DNA of 64,000 nt from an uncultured Oscillospiraceae bacterium (lineage in GTDB: Bacteria > Bacillota > Clostridia > Oscillospirales > Acutalibacteraceae), in NCBI GenBank assembly GCA_902490735.1, contig CABUFC010000005.1, forward strand, positions 38,620 through 102,619, given 5' to 3'. The notes below the pieces were generated by a model. It had not been told where the DNA came from and ran no database searches. It saw nothing but the letters and a program-made list of their open reading frames with translations. Each line of letters begins with the position of its first letter. The stretch's first letter is position 1. This document shows positions 1 through 6,956 of this stretch, piece after piece. The translations under genes and the position numbers were made by a program.

Positions 1-497
1 GAAAGAATGGTTGCAGGAAGCTTGTGAGCTTCGGTTGTGGCAAGAATAAAAATAACATGAGCCGGCGGTTCCTCAAGCGTTTTTAAAAGAGCGTTAAATG
101 CTTCTTGTGTAAGCATATGAACTTCATCAATTATATAAACACGGTACTTTAATATACTTGGCAAAAATGCGATTTGTTCTTTTAAATCGCGAACATCATT
201 AACGCCGCGGTTAGAGGCAGCGTCCATTTCAATAATATCGGTAGATCCTGAAAGCACCGCTTTACAGCTTTCGCACTCCATGCACGGATCGCCGTTTTCG
301 GTGTGCTCGCAGTTAACCGCTGCGGCAAGAATTTTAGCGCAGGTGGTTTTACCCGTGCCGCGCGTTCCGCAAAACAGGTACGCATGAGAAATCCGGCCGA
401 ATTTTACCGAATTTTTTAAGGTCTCGGTAACGGCAGACTGCCCCACAACATCGGAAAAACATTTCGGTCTGTATTTACGGTAAAGCGCCCTATACAT
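1..497 (-). CDS. dnaX: DNA polymerase III subunit gamma/tau, 5' part (cut by window edge)
   Basis: This is the N-terminal ~165 residues of the clamp-loader ATPase that loads the beta clamp at the replication fork. The reading frame starts MYRALYRKYRP and carries a Walker A motif GTRGTGKT (residues 44-51), the four zinc-binding cysteines C63, C72, C75 and C78, a Walker B stretch YIIDEVHML near 110 and the sensor 1 motif ILATTE near 141. All of these are diagnostic for the family. The start ATG (495-497) has a good AAAGGAG site just upstream. The rest of the gene lies beyond position 1. It follows the SRP RNA by 34 bases without an intervening terminator, as in many Firmicutes, so it is probably co-transcribed with that RNA. 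Confidence 0.97.
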   Translation of the reverse strand, partial: MYRALYRKYRPKCFSDVVGQSAVTETLKNSVKFGRISHAYLFCGTRGTGKTTCAKILAAAVNCEHTENGDPCMECESCKAVLSGSTDIIEMDAASNRGVNDVRDLKEQIAFLPSILKYRVYIIDEVHMLTQEAFNALLKTLEEPPAHVIFILATTEAHKLPATIL

Positions 498-531
498 AAG
501 CTACTCCTTTAACAAAAAACAATGTCATACA

Positions 532-657
532 TTTGGGTGTGCGAACCGACCGATTTGCTGCGGCGCATGAACAAAACCGCTTAATGCTGCTCGGTTCCCC
601 GCCTGACATGGTTCACAGCTGCCCATCGCACAGGACCCGCCAATCCGCACGCCCAAA
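532..657 (-). ncRNA. ffs: Signal recognition particle RNA (small bacterial type)
   Basis: Read on the minus strand, the 5' and 3' ends (646-657 and 532-543) pair over 12 bases to form the closing helix. The apical part holds the SRP domain IV signature: ATGTCAGGC, then GGGGAACC, then GAGCAGCATTAAG. This is the Ffh-binding loop region of the short bacterial SRP RNA. Its position directly upstream of dnaX matches the usual Firmicutes arrangement. A canonical promoter lies just upstream. The boundaries are set by the helix ends and may be off by a few bases. Confidence 0.9.
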
Positions 658-680
658 TATACGACAATTAGTACTATATT

Positions 681-709
681 ATTATATAACATTTAACTGC
701 TTTTTACAA
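681..709 (-). promoter_or_regulatory. Sigma-A-type promoter for SRP RNA and dnaX
   Basis: On the minus strand there is TTGTAA (704-709), a 17-base spacer and a perfect TATAAT (681-686). The predicted start falls about 15-20 bases before the SRP RNA closing helix. Confidence 0.8.
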
Positions 710-724
710 TATATTTTTTAAGTC

Positions 725-753
725 TTGTATATTCTAATAAAATTTGGTAAAAT
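725..753 (+). promoter_or_regulatory. Sigma-A-type promoter of the 0.8-4.4 kb operon
   Basis: TTGTAT (725-730), a 17-base spacer and TAAAAT (748-753) lie 30 bases before the first start codon. The promoter is back to back with the SRP RNA promoter. Confidence 0.7.
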
Positions 754-782
754 AATTTTGATATATAAAGAGGGTGTTTAGT

Positions 783-1451
783 TTGAAATTTAATGCTGGT
801 AGATTTTTTGATTTTAATCATACTGCCGCTGCAAACCTTTTTGAAAACGCCGAAAATGTTTACGACGTGCTGCCGCAAATTAAAGGCTTTATACTTAATT
901 TTCAAAAAACCTTAGGTGAAGATTATATAAAATTAAGCGACGACGTGTATGCCCATAAAACTGCAAAAATTGCACCTTCGGCTTTTATTGACGGACCTAC
1001 TGTTATTGGTGCCGGCACCGAAATAAGGCACTGCGCATTTATTCGCGGCAGCGCGCTTATAGGCGAAAACTGCGTTATCGGTAATTCTACCGAGCTTAAA
1101 AACGTAATTGTATTTGATAACGCTCAGCTTCCGCATTACAATTATGTGGGCGATTCGGTTATTGGCTACCGCTCGCATATGGGCGCCGGAAGCATTACAA
1201 GCAATTTAAAAAGCGATAAAACGCTTGTAACTATAAAAGCAGGCGATGAAAAAATTGAAACGGGTCTTAAAAAATTCGGCGCTATTTTAGGAGATAATGT
1301 TGAAGTGGGCTGCGGAAGCGTTTTAAATCCCGGAACAATAATAGGCCAAAACAGCAATATATATCCACTTTCTATGGTAAGGGGATACGTGCCGGAAAAT
1401 TCTATATACAAAAACCGTCGCGAAATAGTAACAAAACTTGAAAGCAGGTAA
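783..1451 (+). CDS. Left-handed beta-helix (GlmU C-terminal/LpxA-like) protein
   Basis: The 222-residue product consists mainly of imperfect hexapeptide repeats (about residues 50-205, with patterns such as VIGAGTEI, LIGENCVIG, ILGDNVEVGCG and IIGQNSNIYP). These form the left-handed parallel beta-helix of LpxA/GlmU-type acyl- and nucleotidyl-transferases. It lacks the N-terminal pyrophosphorylase domain of GlmU. It may act on nucleotide sugars, in line with galU in the same operon, but the substrate cannot be read from the sequence. I prefer the TTG start at 783 because AGAGGG ends 8 bases before it; the in-frame GTG at 774 overlaps that site. It is the first gene of a rightward operon. Confidence 0.85.
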   Translation: MKFNAGRFFDFNHTAAANLFENAENVYDVLPQIKGFILNFQKTLGEDYIKLSDDVYAHKTAKIAPSAFIDGPTVIGAGTEIRHCAFIRGSALIGENCVIGNSTELKNVIVFDNAQLPHYNYVGDSVIGYRSHMGAGSITSNLKSDKTLVTIKAGDEKIETGLKKFGAILGDNVEVGCGSVLNPGTIIGQNSNIYPLSMVRGYVPENSIYKNRREIVTKLESR

Positions 1452-1455
1452 CATT

Positions 1456-1983
1456 TTGGAGCTTTGGGACATACTATCTGAGGACGGCACTCCTACGGGC
1501 AAAACCGTCGAGCGCGGCAGTCAGTTTTCGGCCGGGGAATATCATTTGGTTGTACATATTTGGCCGGTGGCCCCTTCAGGTGCAGTGCTTATTCAGCGCC
1601 GCAGCCGCAACAAAAAGCTTATGCCCGGCGAATGGGCGGCTACCGGCGGTGCGGCAATAACCGGAGAAAGCTCGTATTTGGCCGCAAAGCGCGAGCTTTA
1701 TGAAGAGCTTGGAATTGACGCCGATAATTTAATACTGTTAAAAAGAATTAAAAAACATAATTCCTTGGTTGACGTGTACGGCTTAAAGTGCCGGGTTAAC
1801 ACGGCCGATCTAAAACTTCAAAAAAGCGAAGTTGCAGATGCCAAGTGGGTAAGCCTTGAAACGCTTTATAAGATGATTGATACCGGGGAATATCACAACT
1901 ACGGCAAGGAATATTTTAATATAGTTGCCGATTTTAGCAATGCATGTAAAGGAGAAAGCAATGAGCTTGTCAGTCGAAGGTGA
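1456..1983 (+). CDS. NUDIX hydrolase, IPP-isomerase-like subfamily
   Basis: The 175-residue protein has a complete Nudix box at residues 65-87 (G65, E71, then R79-E80-L81, E83-E84 and G86), which binds the divalent metal and cleaves an X-linked nucleoside diphosphate. The surrounding sequence (MELWDILSEDGTPTG at the N-terminus, LIQRRSRNKKLMPGEW before the box) resembles the YfcD/IPP-isomerase-like branch, whose substrates are poorly known. The proposed TTG start at 1456 follows AGGT at a sensible spacing and lies 5 bases after the preceding stop; an in-frame TTG at 1438 inside the upstream gene is the alternative. The 3' end overlaps the next gene by 23 bases. Confidence 0.88.
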   Translation: MELWDILSEDGTPTGKTVERGSQFSAGEYHLVVHIWPVAPSGAVLIQRRSRNKKLMPGEWAATGGAAITGESSYLAAKRELYEELGIDADNLILLKRIKKHNSLVDVYGLKCRVNTADLKLQKSEVADAKWVSLETLYKMIDTGEYHNYGKEYFNIVADFSNACKGESNELVSRR

Positions 1984-2809
1984 AAAATGTCCGGTATGCC
2001 ACGGTTATTTGTTTGATGACGACGATGTTGTGTTTTGTGTAGACTGCGGTGCGCCACATCACAGAAGCTGCTATGAATCGCTCGGTCATTGTGCGCTTGA
2101 AGAATACCACGGAACCGATTTAGAATACAAACGCCCCGAAAAAATTGAAGTGGAAGAAATTAAAAATTCATCGGATGACAGTCCTTTAAATTTTGACGAA
2201 AACGTAAACCTTCATTTTATCCCAATGAGCGCTCTTTACGGCGGTCATAATAAAAACGACGAGGTTGACGGCGTTAAAGCAAAAGATATGGGTGCGGTTA
2301 TAGGGATAAACAGCCCGAGATATGTGCCGAAGTTTTTTAAGCTTAACAAAGACAAAAAAATATCCTGGAACTGGGCGGCGTTTCTTTTGCCGGAATACTG
2401 GTTTATTTTAAGAAAGAATTATAAGGTAGGTATACTCGCATTTGTCATTTCGGTTTGCGCTCAAATTTTAATGAGCATGCCTTACCTTATTGTCTTTGGT
2501 ATGGAAAGCACAAGTAACACCCTGCAAAACGCATACAGCATAATGCTTCAAAATCCGGATAAATATTATCCCATTGCGGCGGCTGTAGCTGTAGGTTTTG
2601 TAATATCACTTGTTTCAAGAATTATCTTCGGTCTTTTCGGCGACTGGATATACAAAAAACAGGTTGTGTCCATAATTAAAAAAGCGCCGGAACCAGACGA
2701 AGAGCGTTCTTTATATTATGCGCAAAAAGGCGGTTATAATTTTTTAGCGGCAGGAATTGCCGTTATTTTAAGAAATATTTTGATAAATCTTGTTTTTCTT
2801 ATGGTTTAA
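1961..2809 (+). CDS. RING-finger-like and DUF2628-type membrane protein
   Basis: The 282-residue protein begins with a compact Cys/His cluster (C10, C13, C26, C29, H33/H34, C37, C44) of the prokaryotic RING-like treble-clef type (Prok-RING_1). An acidic linker follows, then a C-terminal half with about three membrane segments, the first after the motif WNWAAFLLPEYWFILRK typical of DUF2628 proteins. The function of such fusions is not established; the zinc domain should face the cytosol. The ATG at 1961 is preceded by AAAGGAG. The gene overlaps the NUDIX gene and is followed 16 bases later by galU. Confidence 0.82.
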   Translation: MSLSVEGEKCPVCHGYLFDDDDVVFCVDCGAPHHRSCYESLGHCALEEYHGTDLEYKRPEKIEVEEIKNSSDDSPLNFDENVNLHFIPMSALYGGHNKNDEVDGVKAKDMGAVIGINSPRYVPKFFKLNKDKKISWNWAAFLLPEYWFILRKNYKVGILAFVISVCAQILMSMPYLIVFGMESTSNTLQNAYSIMLQNPDKYYPIAAAVAVGFVISLVSRIIFGLFGDWIYKKQVVSIIKKAPEPDEERSLYYAQKGGYNFLAAGIAVILRNILINLVFLMV

Positions 2810-2825
2810 AGGAGGATGATTTTTT

Positions 2826-3698
2826 ATGAAAATTAAAAAGGCTGTTATTCCCGCGGCGGGACTTGGAACAAGAGTATTGCCGGCGTCAAAGGCAATACCC
2901 AAAGAAATGCTTCCTATTGTCGACAAACCGGCAATTCAGTACATAGTTGAAGAAGCAGTTGCCGCAGGCATTGAGGACATTTTAATAATTACAAACCGAG
3001 GCAAAGGCGCAATTGAAGATCATTTTGACCACTCTTTTGAGCTTGAAGCGGGCTTAAAATCTAAACCCGAAAAGGCTTCTATTTTAAAAACCGTAGAGTT
3101 CCCGTCTGCGCTTGCTAATATTTATTTTATTCGCCAAAAAGAAACTAAGGGACTGGGCGACGCGGTTTTAAGAGCCGAAAAATTTATTGGTGACGAGCCC
3201 TTTGCCGTGCTTTACGGCGACGATGTAATTATCGGCGAAGATCCGTGCATTGCTCAGCTTTGCAGAGCCTACGAAAAATACGGAAAAGGCGTGCTTGGCA
3301 TTAAAGAAGTTACAAAAGAGCAGATTTTAAAATATTCCAGCTTAAAGGTGCGCCCTCTCGAAGGCAACATGTATACGGTTACAGATATGATTGAAAAGCC
3401 GACGCCTGATAAAATTATGTCTTTATATTCTATTTTAGGACGCTGTGTTCTTACTCCGGAAATATTTGATATACTGCGTTCAACCCCTCTTGGCGCAGGC
3501 GGCGAACTCCAGCTTACCGACGCCATGAAAACCCTTGCCGTAAGGGAAAGCATGGTTGGTGTTGACTTTACAGGCACACGCTATGACATGGGCAACAAGT
3601 TTGGCATTTTAAAGGCAAACATAGAGGTTGGCCTGAAGCACCCCGAAACAAAAGATGAGCTTGCGGCATACATAAAGCATTTAGCCAAAACCTTATGA
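2826..3698 (+). CDS. galU: UTP-glucose-1-phosphate uridylyltransferase
   Basis: GalU makes UDP-glucose from UTP and glucose-1-phosphate for cell-wall and glycolipid glycosylation. The 290-residue protein has the nucleotide-binding signature AAGLGTRVLPASKAIPKEML (residues 9-28), the metal/sugar motif YGDDVI, and the IEKP and GGELQLTDA motifs of bacterial GalU. The length is normal. The start follows a strong AAAGGAGG site. The 3' end overlaps the next gene by an ATGA junction, implying translational coupling. Confidence 0.97.
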   Translation: MKIKKAVIPAAGLGTRVLPASKAIPKEMLPIVDKPAIQYIVEEAVAAGIEDILIITNRGKGAIEDHFDHSFELEAGLKSKPEKASILKTVEFPSALANIYFIRQKETKGLGDAVLRAEKFIGDEPFAVLYGDDVIIGEDPCIAQLCRAYEKYGKGVLGIKEVTKEQILKYSSLKVRPLEGNMYTVTDMIEKPTPDKIMSLYSILGRCVLTPEIFDILRSTPLGAGGELQLTDAMKTLAVRESMVGVDFTGTRYDMGNKFGILKANIEVGLKHPETKDELAAYIKHLAKTL

Positions 3699-4396
3699 TA
3701 AAGAATAAAGCCGGTTTAAAATACCGTTACCTCCTGTTTGACGCGGACGATACGCTCCTTGATTTTTTACGCGCAGAAAAAACAGCATTAAAAAAGGTGC
3801 TTATTAAAAACAGGCTTCCGCACGACGACATGACGATAAAAACCTACAGTCGCATAAACCTTAAGTGCTGGAAAATGTACGAAGAAGGCAAAATTAAGCG
3901 AGACGAGATTTTTTCGCTTAGATTTTCCGAATTTTTAAATATTTTAAACAGTTCGGCAAATCCTTTAGATGTGAACCATCAATATTTTTTGGAACTAAGC
4001 AAATGCCATTTTGTATTTCCGTATGCAAAAAATCTTTTAAAATATGCGGCAAAAAACTATAATTTATATATTATTACAAACGGAGTGGCGTTAACACAAC
4101 GAACTCGATTGCGCCAGTCCGGGCTTGACAAATATTTTAAAGAGCTTTTTATTTCGGAGGAGCTTGGTTTTCAAAAGCCGAGCAGTCAGTTTTTTGATAG
4201 GGTTGTATCTTCAATAGGCGACCAAAACAGAGATAATTATCTTATAATCGGGGACAGCCTTTCAAGCGATATTTTGGGCGGCAAAAATGCCGAGATTGAC
4301 ACAATGCTAATAACCTTAAGAAAAGCAAGCTCAAGTTTTGATATTGTGCCAAACTACGAGGCGTTTTCCCTAAAAGAACTTAAAAAAATGCTATAA
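3695..4396 (+). CDS. HAD-family phosphatase (YjjG/YfnB-like)
   Basis: The 233-residue HAD hydrolase has motif I DADDT (D16 nucleophile, D18 acid/base), motif II in IITNG, the lysine of motif III in GFQKPSS and motif IV IGDSLSSDILGG. It resembles YjjG-type non-canonical pyrimidine nucleotide 5'-phosphatases that clean modified nucleotides, although substrate assignment within HAD proteins is uncertain. It is the last gene of the operon and overlaps galU by 4 bases. A palindromic repeat begins 17 bases after its stop. Confidence 0.88.
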   Translation: MIKNKAGLKYRYLLFDADDTLLDFLRAEKTALKKVLIKNRLPHDDMTIKTYSRINLKCWKMYEEGKIKRDEIFSLRFSEFLNILNSSANPLDVNHQYFLELSKCHFVFPYAKNLLKYAAKNYNLYIITNGVALTQRTRLRQSGLDKYFKELFISEELGFQKPSSQFFDRVVSSIGDQNRDNYLIIGDSLSSDILGGKNAEIDTMLITLRKASSSFDIVPNYEAFSLKELKKML

Positions 4397-4413
4397 AAAA
4401 AAGAGAAGATTAA

Positions 4414-4687
4414 GGGCGCATTCACAAAAGGAGAATAAGCCGCAAAAGCAATCTTTTTGCACCATACTTTGTTAAAATAAGCGGGAATCCGATAGGATGC
4501 CCGCTTATTTATGCCTTGTATGACACAAAAATCTTTGCTTTTGCGGTGCACGCAGTTTTGAGCGAGATGTTTTTTGTTTAGGGCATTTAAAAACTGCAGG
4601 GCATCCTGTCGGATTCCCTGCAGTTTTTATGTGGCTTAAGCGGAAAACAACCGCTCAAAACCTAATCATCCTTATGTGAATGCGCCC
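4414..4687 (+). repeat. Copy A of a dispersed palindromic repeat (MITE-like), 274 bp
   Basis: The element starts GGGCGCATTCACAAAAGGA and ends with its near-inverse (reverse complement GGGCGCATTCACATAAGGA). Inside are two strong hairpins (about 4475-4510 and 4589-4627) whose loops share the core GGATNCCC/GGGNATCC, plus a small GCGG/CCGC hairpin near the right end. It contains no transposase gene. A second copy occurs in reverse at 11594-11868 and a third starts at 63941. The flanks, 4396-4409 and 4691-4704, are complementary over 14 bases (A-tract/T-tract), so the copy sits in the loop of what looks like a terminator between convergent genes. This covers the 265-base gap between genes; its last 26 bases overlap the 3' end of the following leftward gene. 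Confidence 0.85.
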
Positions 4688-5147
4688 AATTCTTCTCTTT
4701 TTTTAATCCGTAAATTATCATTTTAATTTTTATTATTGCTTTTTTAATAAAAAGCCTTATAGGCCAAATAACTCTAACAAAAAATATAGTGAATTTGTGC
4801 CTAAAGCTTGCAACATCTATTTCTTTGCCGTTCCTTATAATTTTGGCAACCGTTCCGATAATTTCTGCCGCGTCTTTTTCGGGAACATAGGTATTATCTC
4901 CCTTAAATACCGGCTTTCCGTTTTTAATGCGGATAACTCTATGAAGCACCGGCGTGCCGTCCTCCCTTAAAAACAGGCAAACGTCATTAACTTTTATGTT
5001 TTGTTTCTTTTTTAGCACAACGCTATCCCTGCCGCCGCGAATCGTAGGCAGCATGCTGCGGCCATATGGGGTAAAGGTTACTTCCCCGCCGCATTTTAGC
5101 TTTTCTTCCATTACGGGCAGAACATCTTTTAATTCTAAGTTATTCAA
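4662..5147 (-). CDS. S24/S26-family peptidase (signal-peptidase-like)
   Basis: The 161-residue protein carries the S26 box GRSMLPTI with the likely nucleophile S31, and a second box VLHRVI with H69 where classical bacterial signal peptidase I has lysine. The Ser/His arrangement is that of SipW/archaeal-type enzymes. A hydrophobic segment at about 118-145 gives one membrane anchor near the C-terminus. The last eight codons (WAHSHKDD) and the stop lie inside repeat copy A, so the C-terminal tail was probably changed by the insertion. It overlaps the PqqD-like gene by 8 bases; the pair probably works together on a peptide substrate not encoded here. Confidence 0.8.
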   Translation of the reverse strand: MNNLELKDVLPVMEEKLKCGGEVTFTPYGRSMLPTIRGGRDSVVLKKKQNIKVNDVCLFLREDGTPVLHRVIRIKNGKPVFKGDNTYVPEKDAAEIIGTVAKIIRNGKEIDVASFRHKFTIFFVRVIWPIRLFIKKAIIKIKMIIYGLKKEKNWAHSHKDD

Positions 5148-5400
5148 TAAGGCTTAGTCCTTCAAGCTTAGCTAAAAATATCTCAAGATCTTCTTCCGCT
5201 TTGTTTTTCGATACGTCAAACTCGTTTAAAAGAGCGTCTAAAAGCTCTTGCTTGCTTTTGTCGACGGAAAGCTCATTCCACAAGAACGCGCCCGTTTCGT
5301 TTAGGGTGAGTATACCGTCGAAATCCATATCCTTTTTTGCGGTAATTACTACATATAGTCCTGCGATTTCCTTTAAAACATAACCGTCTTTAATTTTCAT
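5140..5400 (-). CDS. PqqD-family peptide-binding protein
   Basis: The 86-residue protein has the PqqD fold signature: an N-terminal strand pair (GYVLKEIAGLYVVI), the motif LNETGAFLWNEL, and a helical half rich in acidic residues ending EGLSLIE. PqqD-like proteins bind a precursor peptide and present it to a radical SAM or other modifying enzyme. No radical SAM gene or precursor peptide is visible nearby. The gene overlaps the downstream S24/S26 peptidase gene and starts 2 bases after the cyclophilin stop. Confidence 0.85.
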   Translation of the reverse strand: MKIKDGYVLKEIAGLYVVITAKKDMDFDGILTLNETGAFLWNELSVDKSKQELLDALLNEFDVSKNKAEEDLEIFLAKLEGLSLIE

Positions 5401-5402
5401 AA

Positions 5403-6002
5403 TTAATCCTTATAATCCTCAAATAATATACATTCAATCCATGCTTCATCAATAGGCTTTGAATTTTCGTCAACCGAAAGTGCCGCTATGGTATCAACAG
5501 TATCCATACCGTCTATTACCTGGCCGAAAACCGTATGTTTATAATCAAGCCAGGGCGTGCCGCCAAGAGCTTTATAGTCGTCTACGGACTCATTTGGATA
5601 GCTTTCCGGATATTCCGCCATTTGCTCTATCATGCCGTCCGGAACTGTTTTTGCCTGCACTATAAAAAACTGACTGCCGTTAGTGTTAGGCCCTGCGTTT
5701 GCCATTGAAAGCGCGCCTTTTATATTGTGAAGTTTTACATCAAATTCGTCCTCAAAAGTATCACCCCATATGCTTTTGCCGCCGCGTCCGGTGCCTTCGG
5801 GATCGCCGCCCTGAATCATAAAATCTTTAATTACGCGGTGAAACGAAATATCATTATAATATCCGTTTTTTGCGTGGGTAATAAAATTTTCGACAGCTTT
5901 TGGCGCTTCTTCTTTAAAAAATTTTACGGTAATATCGCCAAAGTTGGTTTTTATAATTGCGATTTCTTCGCCATTTTCCGGCATTTTTGTTTGGTAAGAC
6001 AT
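5403..6002 (-). CDS. Cyclophilin-type peptidyl-prolyl cis-trans isomerase
   Basis: The 199-residue protein catalyses proline isomerisation. The cyclophilin core is complete: SFHRVIKDFMIQGGDPEGTG with R56, F61 and Q64 of the active site, then MANAGPNTNGSQFFI, and HTVFGQVIDGMDTVD. There is no signal peptide, so it should be cytosolic. An insertion rich in acidic residues (about 125-150) is typical of clostridial members. The start has GGGAGG 6-7 bases upstream. It is the first gene of a three-gene leftward operon with the PqqD-like and peptidase genes. Confidence 0.95.
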   Translation of the reverse strand: MSYQTKMPENGEEIAIIKTNFGDITVKFFKEEAPKAVENFITHAKNGYYNDISFHRVIKDFMIQGGDPEGTGRGGKSIWGDTFEDEFDVKLHNIKGALSMANAGPNTNGSQFFIVQAKTVPDGMIEQMAEYPESYPNESVDDYKALGGTPWLDYKHTVFGQVIDGMDTVDTIAALSVDENSKPIDEAWIECILFEDYKD

Positions 6003-6022
6003 TTTGTTCCCTCCCGTTTTTT

Positions 6023-6031
6023 ATTATAACA
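6023..6031 (-). promoter_or_regulatory. Probable extended -10 promoter of the cyclophilin operon
   Basis: On the minus strand TGTTATAAT gives a perfect -10 box with the TG extension. No clear -35 box is present. It lies about 20 bases before the cyclophilin start. Confidence 0.5.
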
Positions 6032-6067
6032 TAGCGCCGGTTGTTTTTCCATAATAAAATAAAAAAG

Positions 6068-6096
6068 TTGCGTATTTTTGTGCTATTTGATAAAAT
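6068..6096 (+). promoter_or_regulatory. Sigma-A-type promoter of the NusG-II/Gx-transporter pair
   Basis: TTGCGT (6068-6073), a 17-base spacer and TAAAAT (6091-6096) precede the GTG start at 6115. Confidence 0.65.
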
Positions 6097-6114
6097 ATAT
6101 TCGGAAGTGATTGC

Positions 6115-6441
6115 GTGCTTAAAAAAAGGGATGTAATTTTAATAGCGGCGGTATTTTCTGCGCTGATTTTGGCTTTTTTTGTTTTTAAAAACTCTTATAA
6201 AAAGCCAAGCGCAGTAAACGTGTACGTAGACAACCGGCTTTTTTTAACCCTGCCTTTTTCCGATACCGAAAAAACAATTAAAACCGATTACGGATACAAT
6301 ATTTTAAAAATAGAAAACGGTAAGGTTTATATAACTGCTGCAGACTGTGACAATAAAACCTGCATTAAAACGTCACCCGTAAGTAAAAAAGGGGAAAGCA
6401 TAATCTGCGCGCCGCACAGATTATTGGTGGAGCTTAAATAA
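6115..6441 (+). CDS. NusG domain II protein (EetA-like)
   Basis: The 108-residue protein has one N-terminal membrane segment (about 7-24) followed by an extracytoplasmic NusG_II (DUF1312) domain. Its C-terminal half has the family pattern CDNKTC, then IICAPHRLLVEL. It overlaps by one base with a gene of the Gx transporter/HepS1 family. This pairing is recurrent in Firmicutes and corresponds to EetA and EetB of flavin-based extracellular electron transfer loci, but none of the other expected partners (Ndh2, FmnB/ApbE, PplA) is in the window. The GTG start has GGAAGTGA upstream. Confidence 0.82.
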   Translation: MLKKRDVILIAAVFSALILAFFVFKNSYKKPSAVNVYVDNRLFLTLPFSDTEKTIKTDYGYNILKIENGKVYITAADCDNKTCIKTSPVSKKGESIICAPHRLLVELK

Positions 6442-6923
6442 TGACGAGAAAAATTACCCGATACGCTTTATTTTTAATTTTTTCTGTAGCGCTTTCTTAT
6501 ATTGAAGGTTTTTTGCCGGCAATTTTTATTCCGGGTGTAAAAATCGGACTATCAAATCTTGCGCCGTTATATCTACTAATAAAGGACGACTATTTTGGCG
6601 CGGCGATTACTAATTTTGTAAGAATACTGCTTTCGGCGCTTTTGTTTTCAGGAGCGTCAGGATTAATATTCAGCTTTTGCGGATTTCTTCTTTCGTACGC
6701 CGTAATGTTTATTTTGCACAAGCTTAAATTTCACACGGCGGCGGTATCGGTTGCGGGCGGTACCTGCCACAATTTAGGGCAAATATTAGCTTCGCTTTTG
6801 TTTTTCCCTGCGGCTGTGCTGTATTACCTTCCGCCGGCGCTGTTACTTGGCGCCGCAGCGGGACTTATTATGGGCCTTTTATGCGAAATTATTATTAAAA
6901 AACTGCCCGAAAAAATAAATTAA
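6441..6923 (+). CDS. Gx transporter family membrane protein (EetB/HepS1-like)
   Basis: The 160-residue protein has about five membrane segments and the family motif PGVKIGLSNLAPLYLL in the N-terminal third. Databases have labelled the family heptaprenyl diphosphate synthase component I, but the sequence is that of an ECF S-component-like membrane protein with no prenyl synthase motif. Together with the preceding NusG_II protein it resembles EetAB; transport of a quinone or flavin precursor is an inference. Its ATG overlaps the upstream stop (TAATG). A bidirectional terminator follows directly. Confidence 0.8.
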   Translation: MTRKITRYALFLIFSVALSYIEGFLPAIFIPGVKIGLSNLAPLYLLIKDDYFGAAITNFVRILLSALLFSGASGLIFSFCGFLLSYAVMFILHKLKFHTAAVSVAGGTCHNLGQILASLLFFPAAVLYYLPPALLLGAAAGLIMGLLCEIIIKKLPEKIN

Positions 6924-6956
6924 CGGAGAGTATACATCTATACTCTCCGTATTATT
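6923..6956. terminator. Bidirectional rho-independent terminator
   Basis: The 12-bp stem ACGGAGAGTATA (6923-6934) pairs with 6939-6950 across the loop CATC and is followed by ATTATTTT. It separates the convergent EetB-like and SpoIID-like genes. Confidence 0.85.

Noticed and set aside
533..721. A 62-codon plus-strand ORF
   Set aside because: It lies on the complement of the SRP RNA and its promoter, and has no coding character.
4414..4687. Repeat copy A as an insertion sequence
   Set aside because: At 274 bp with no transposase frame it cannot be autonomous; no clear target-site duplication beyond two bases is visible.
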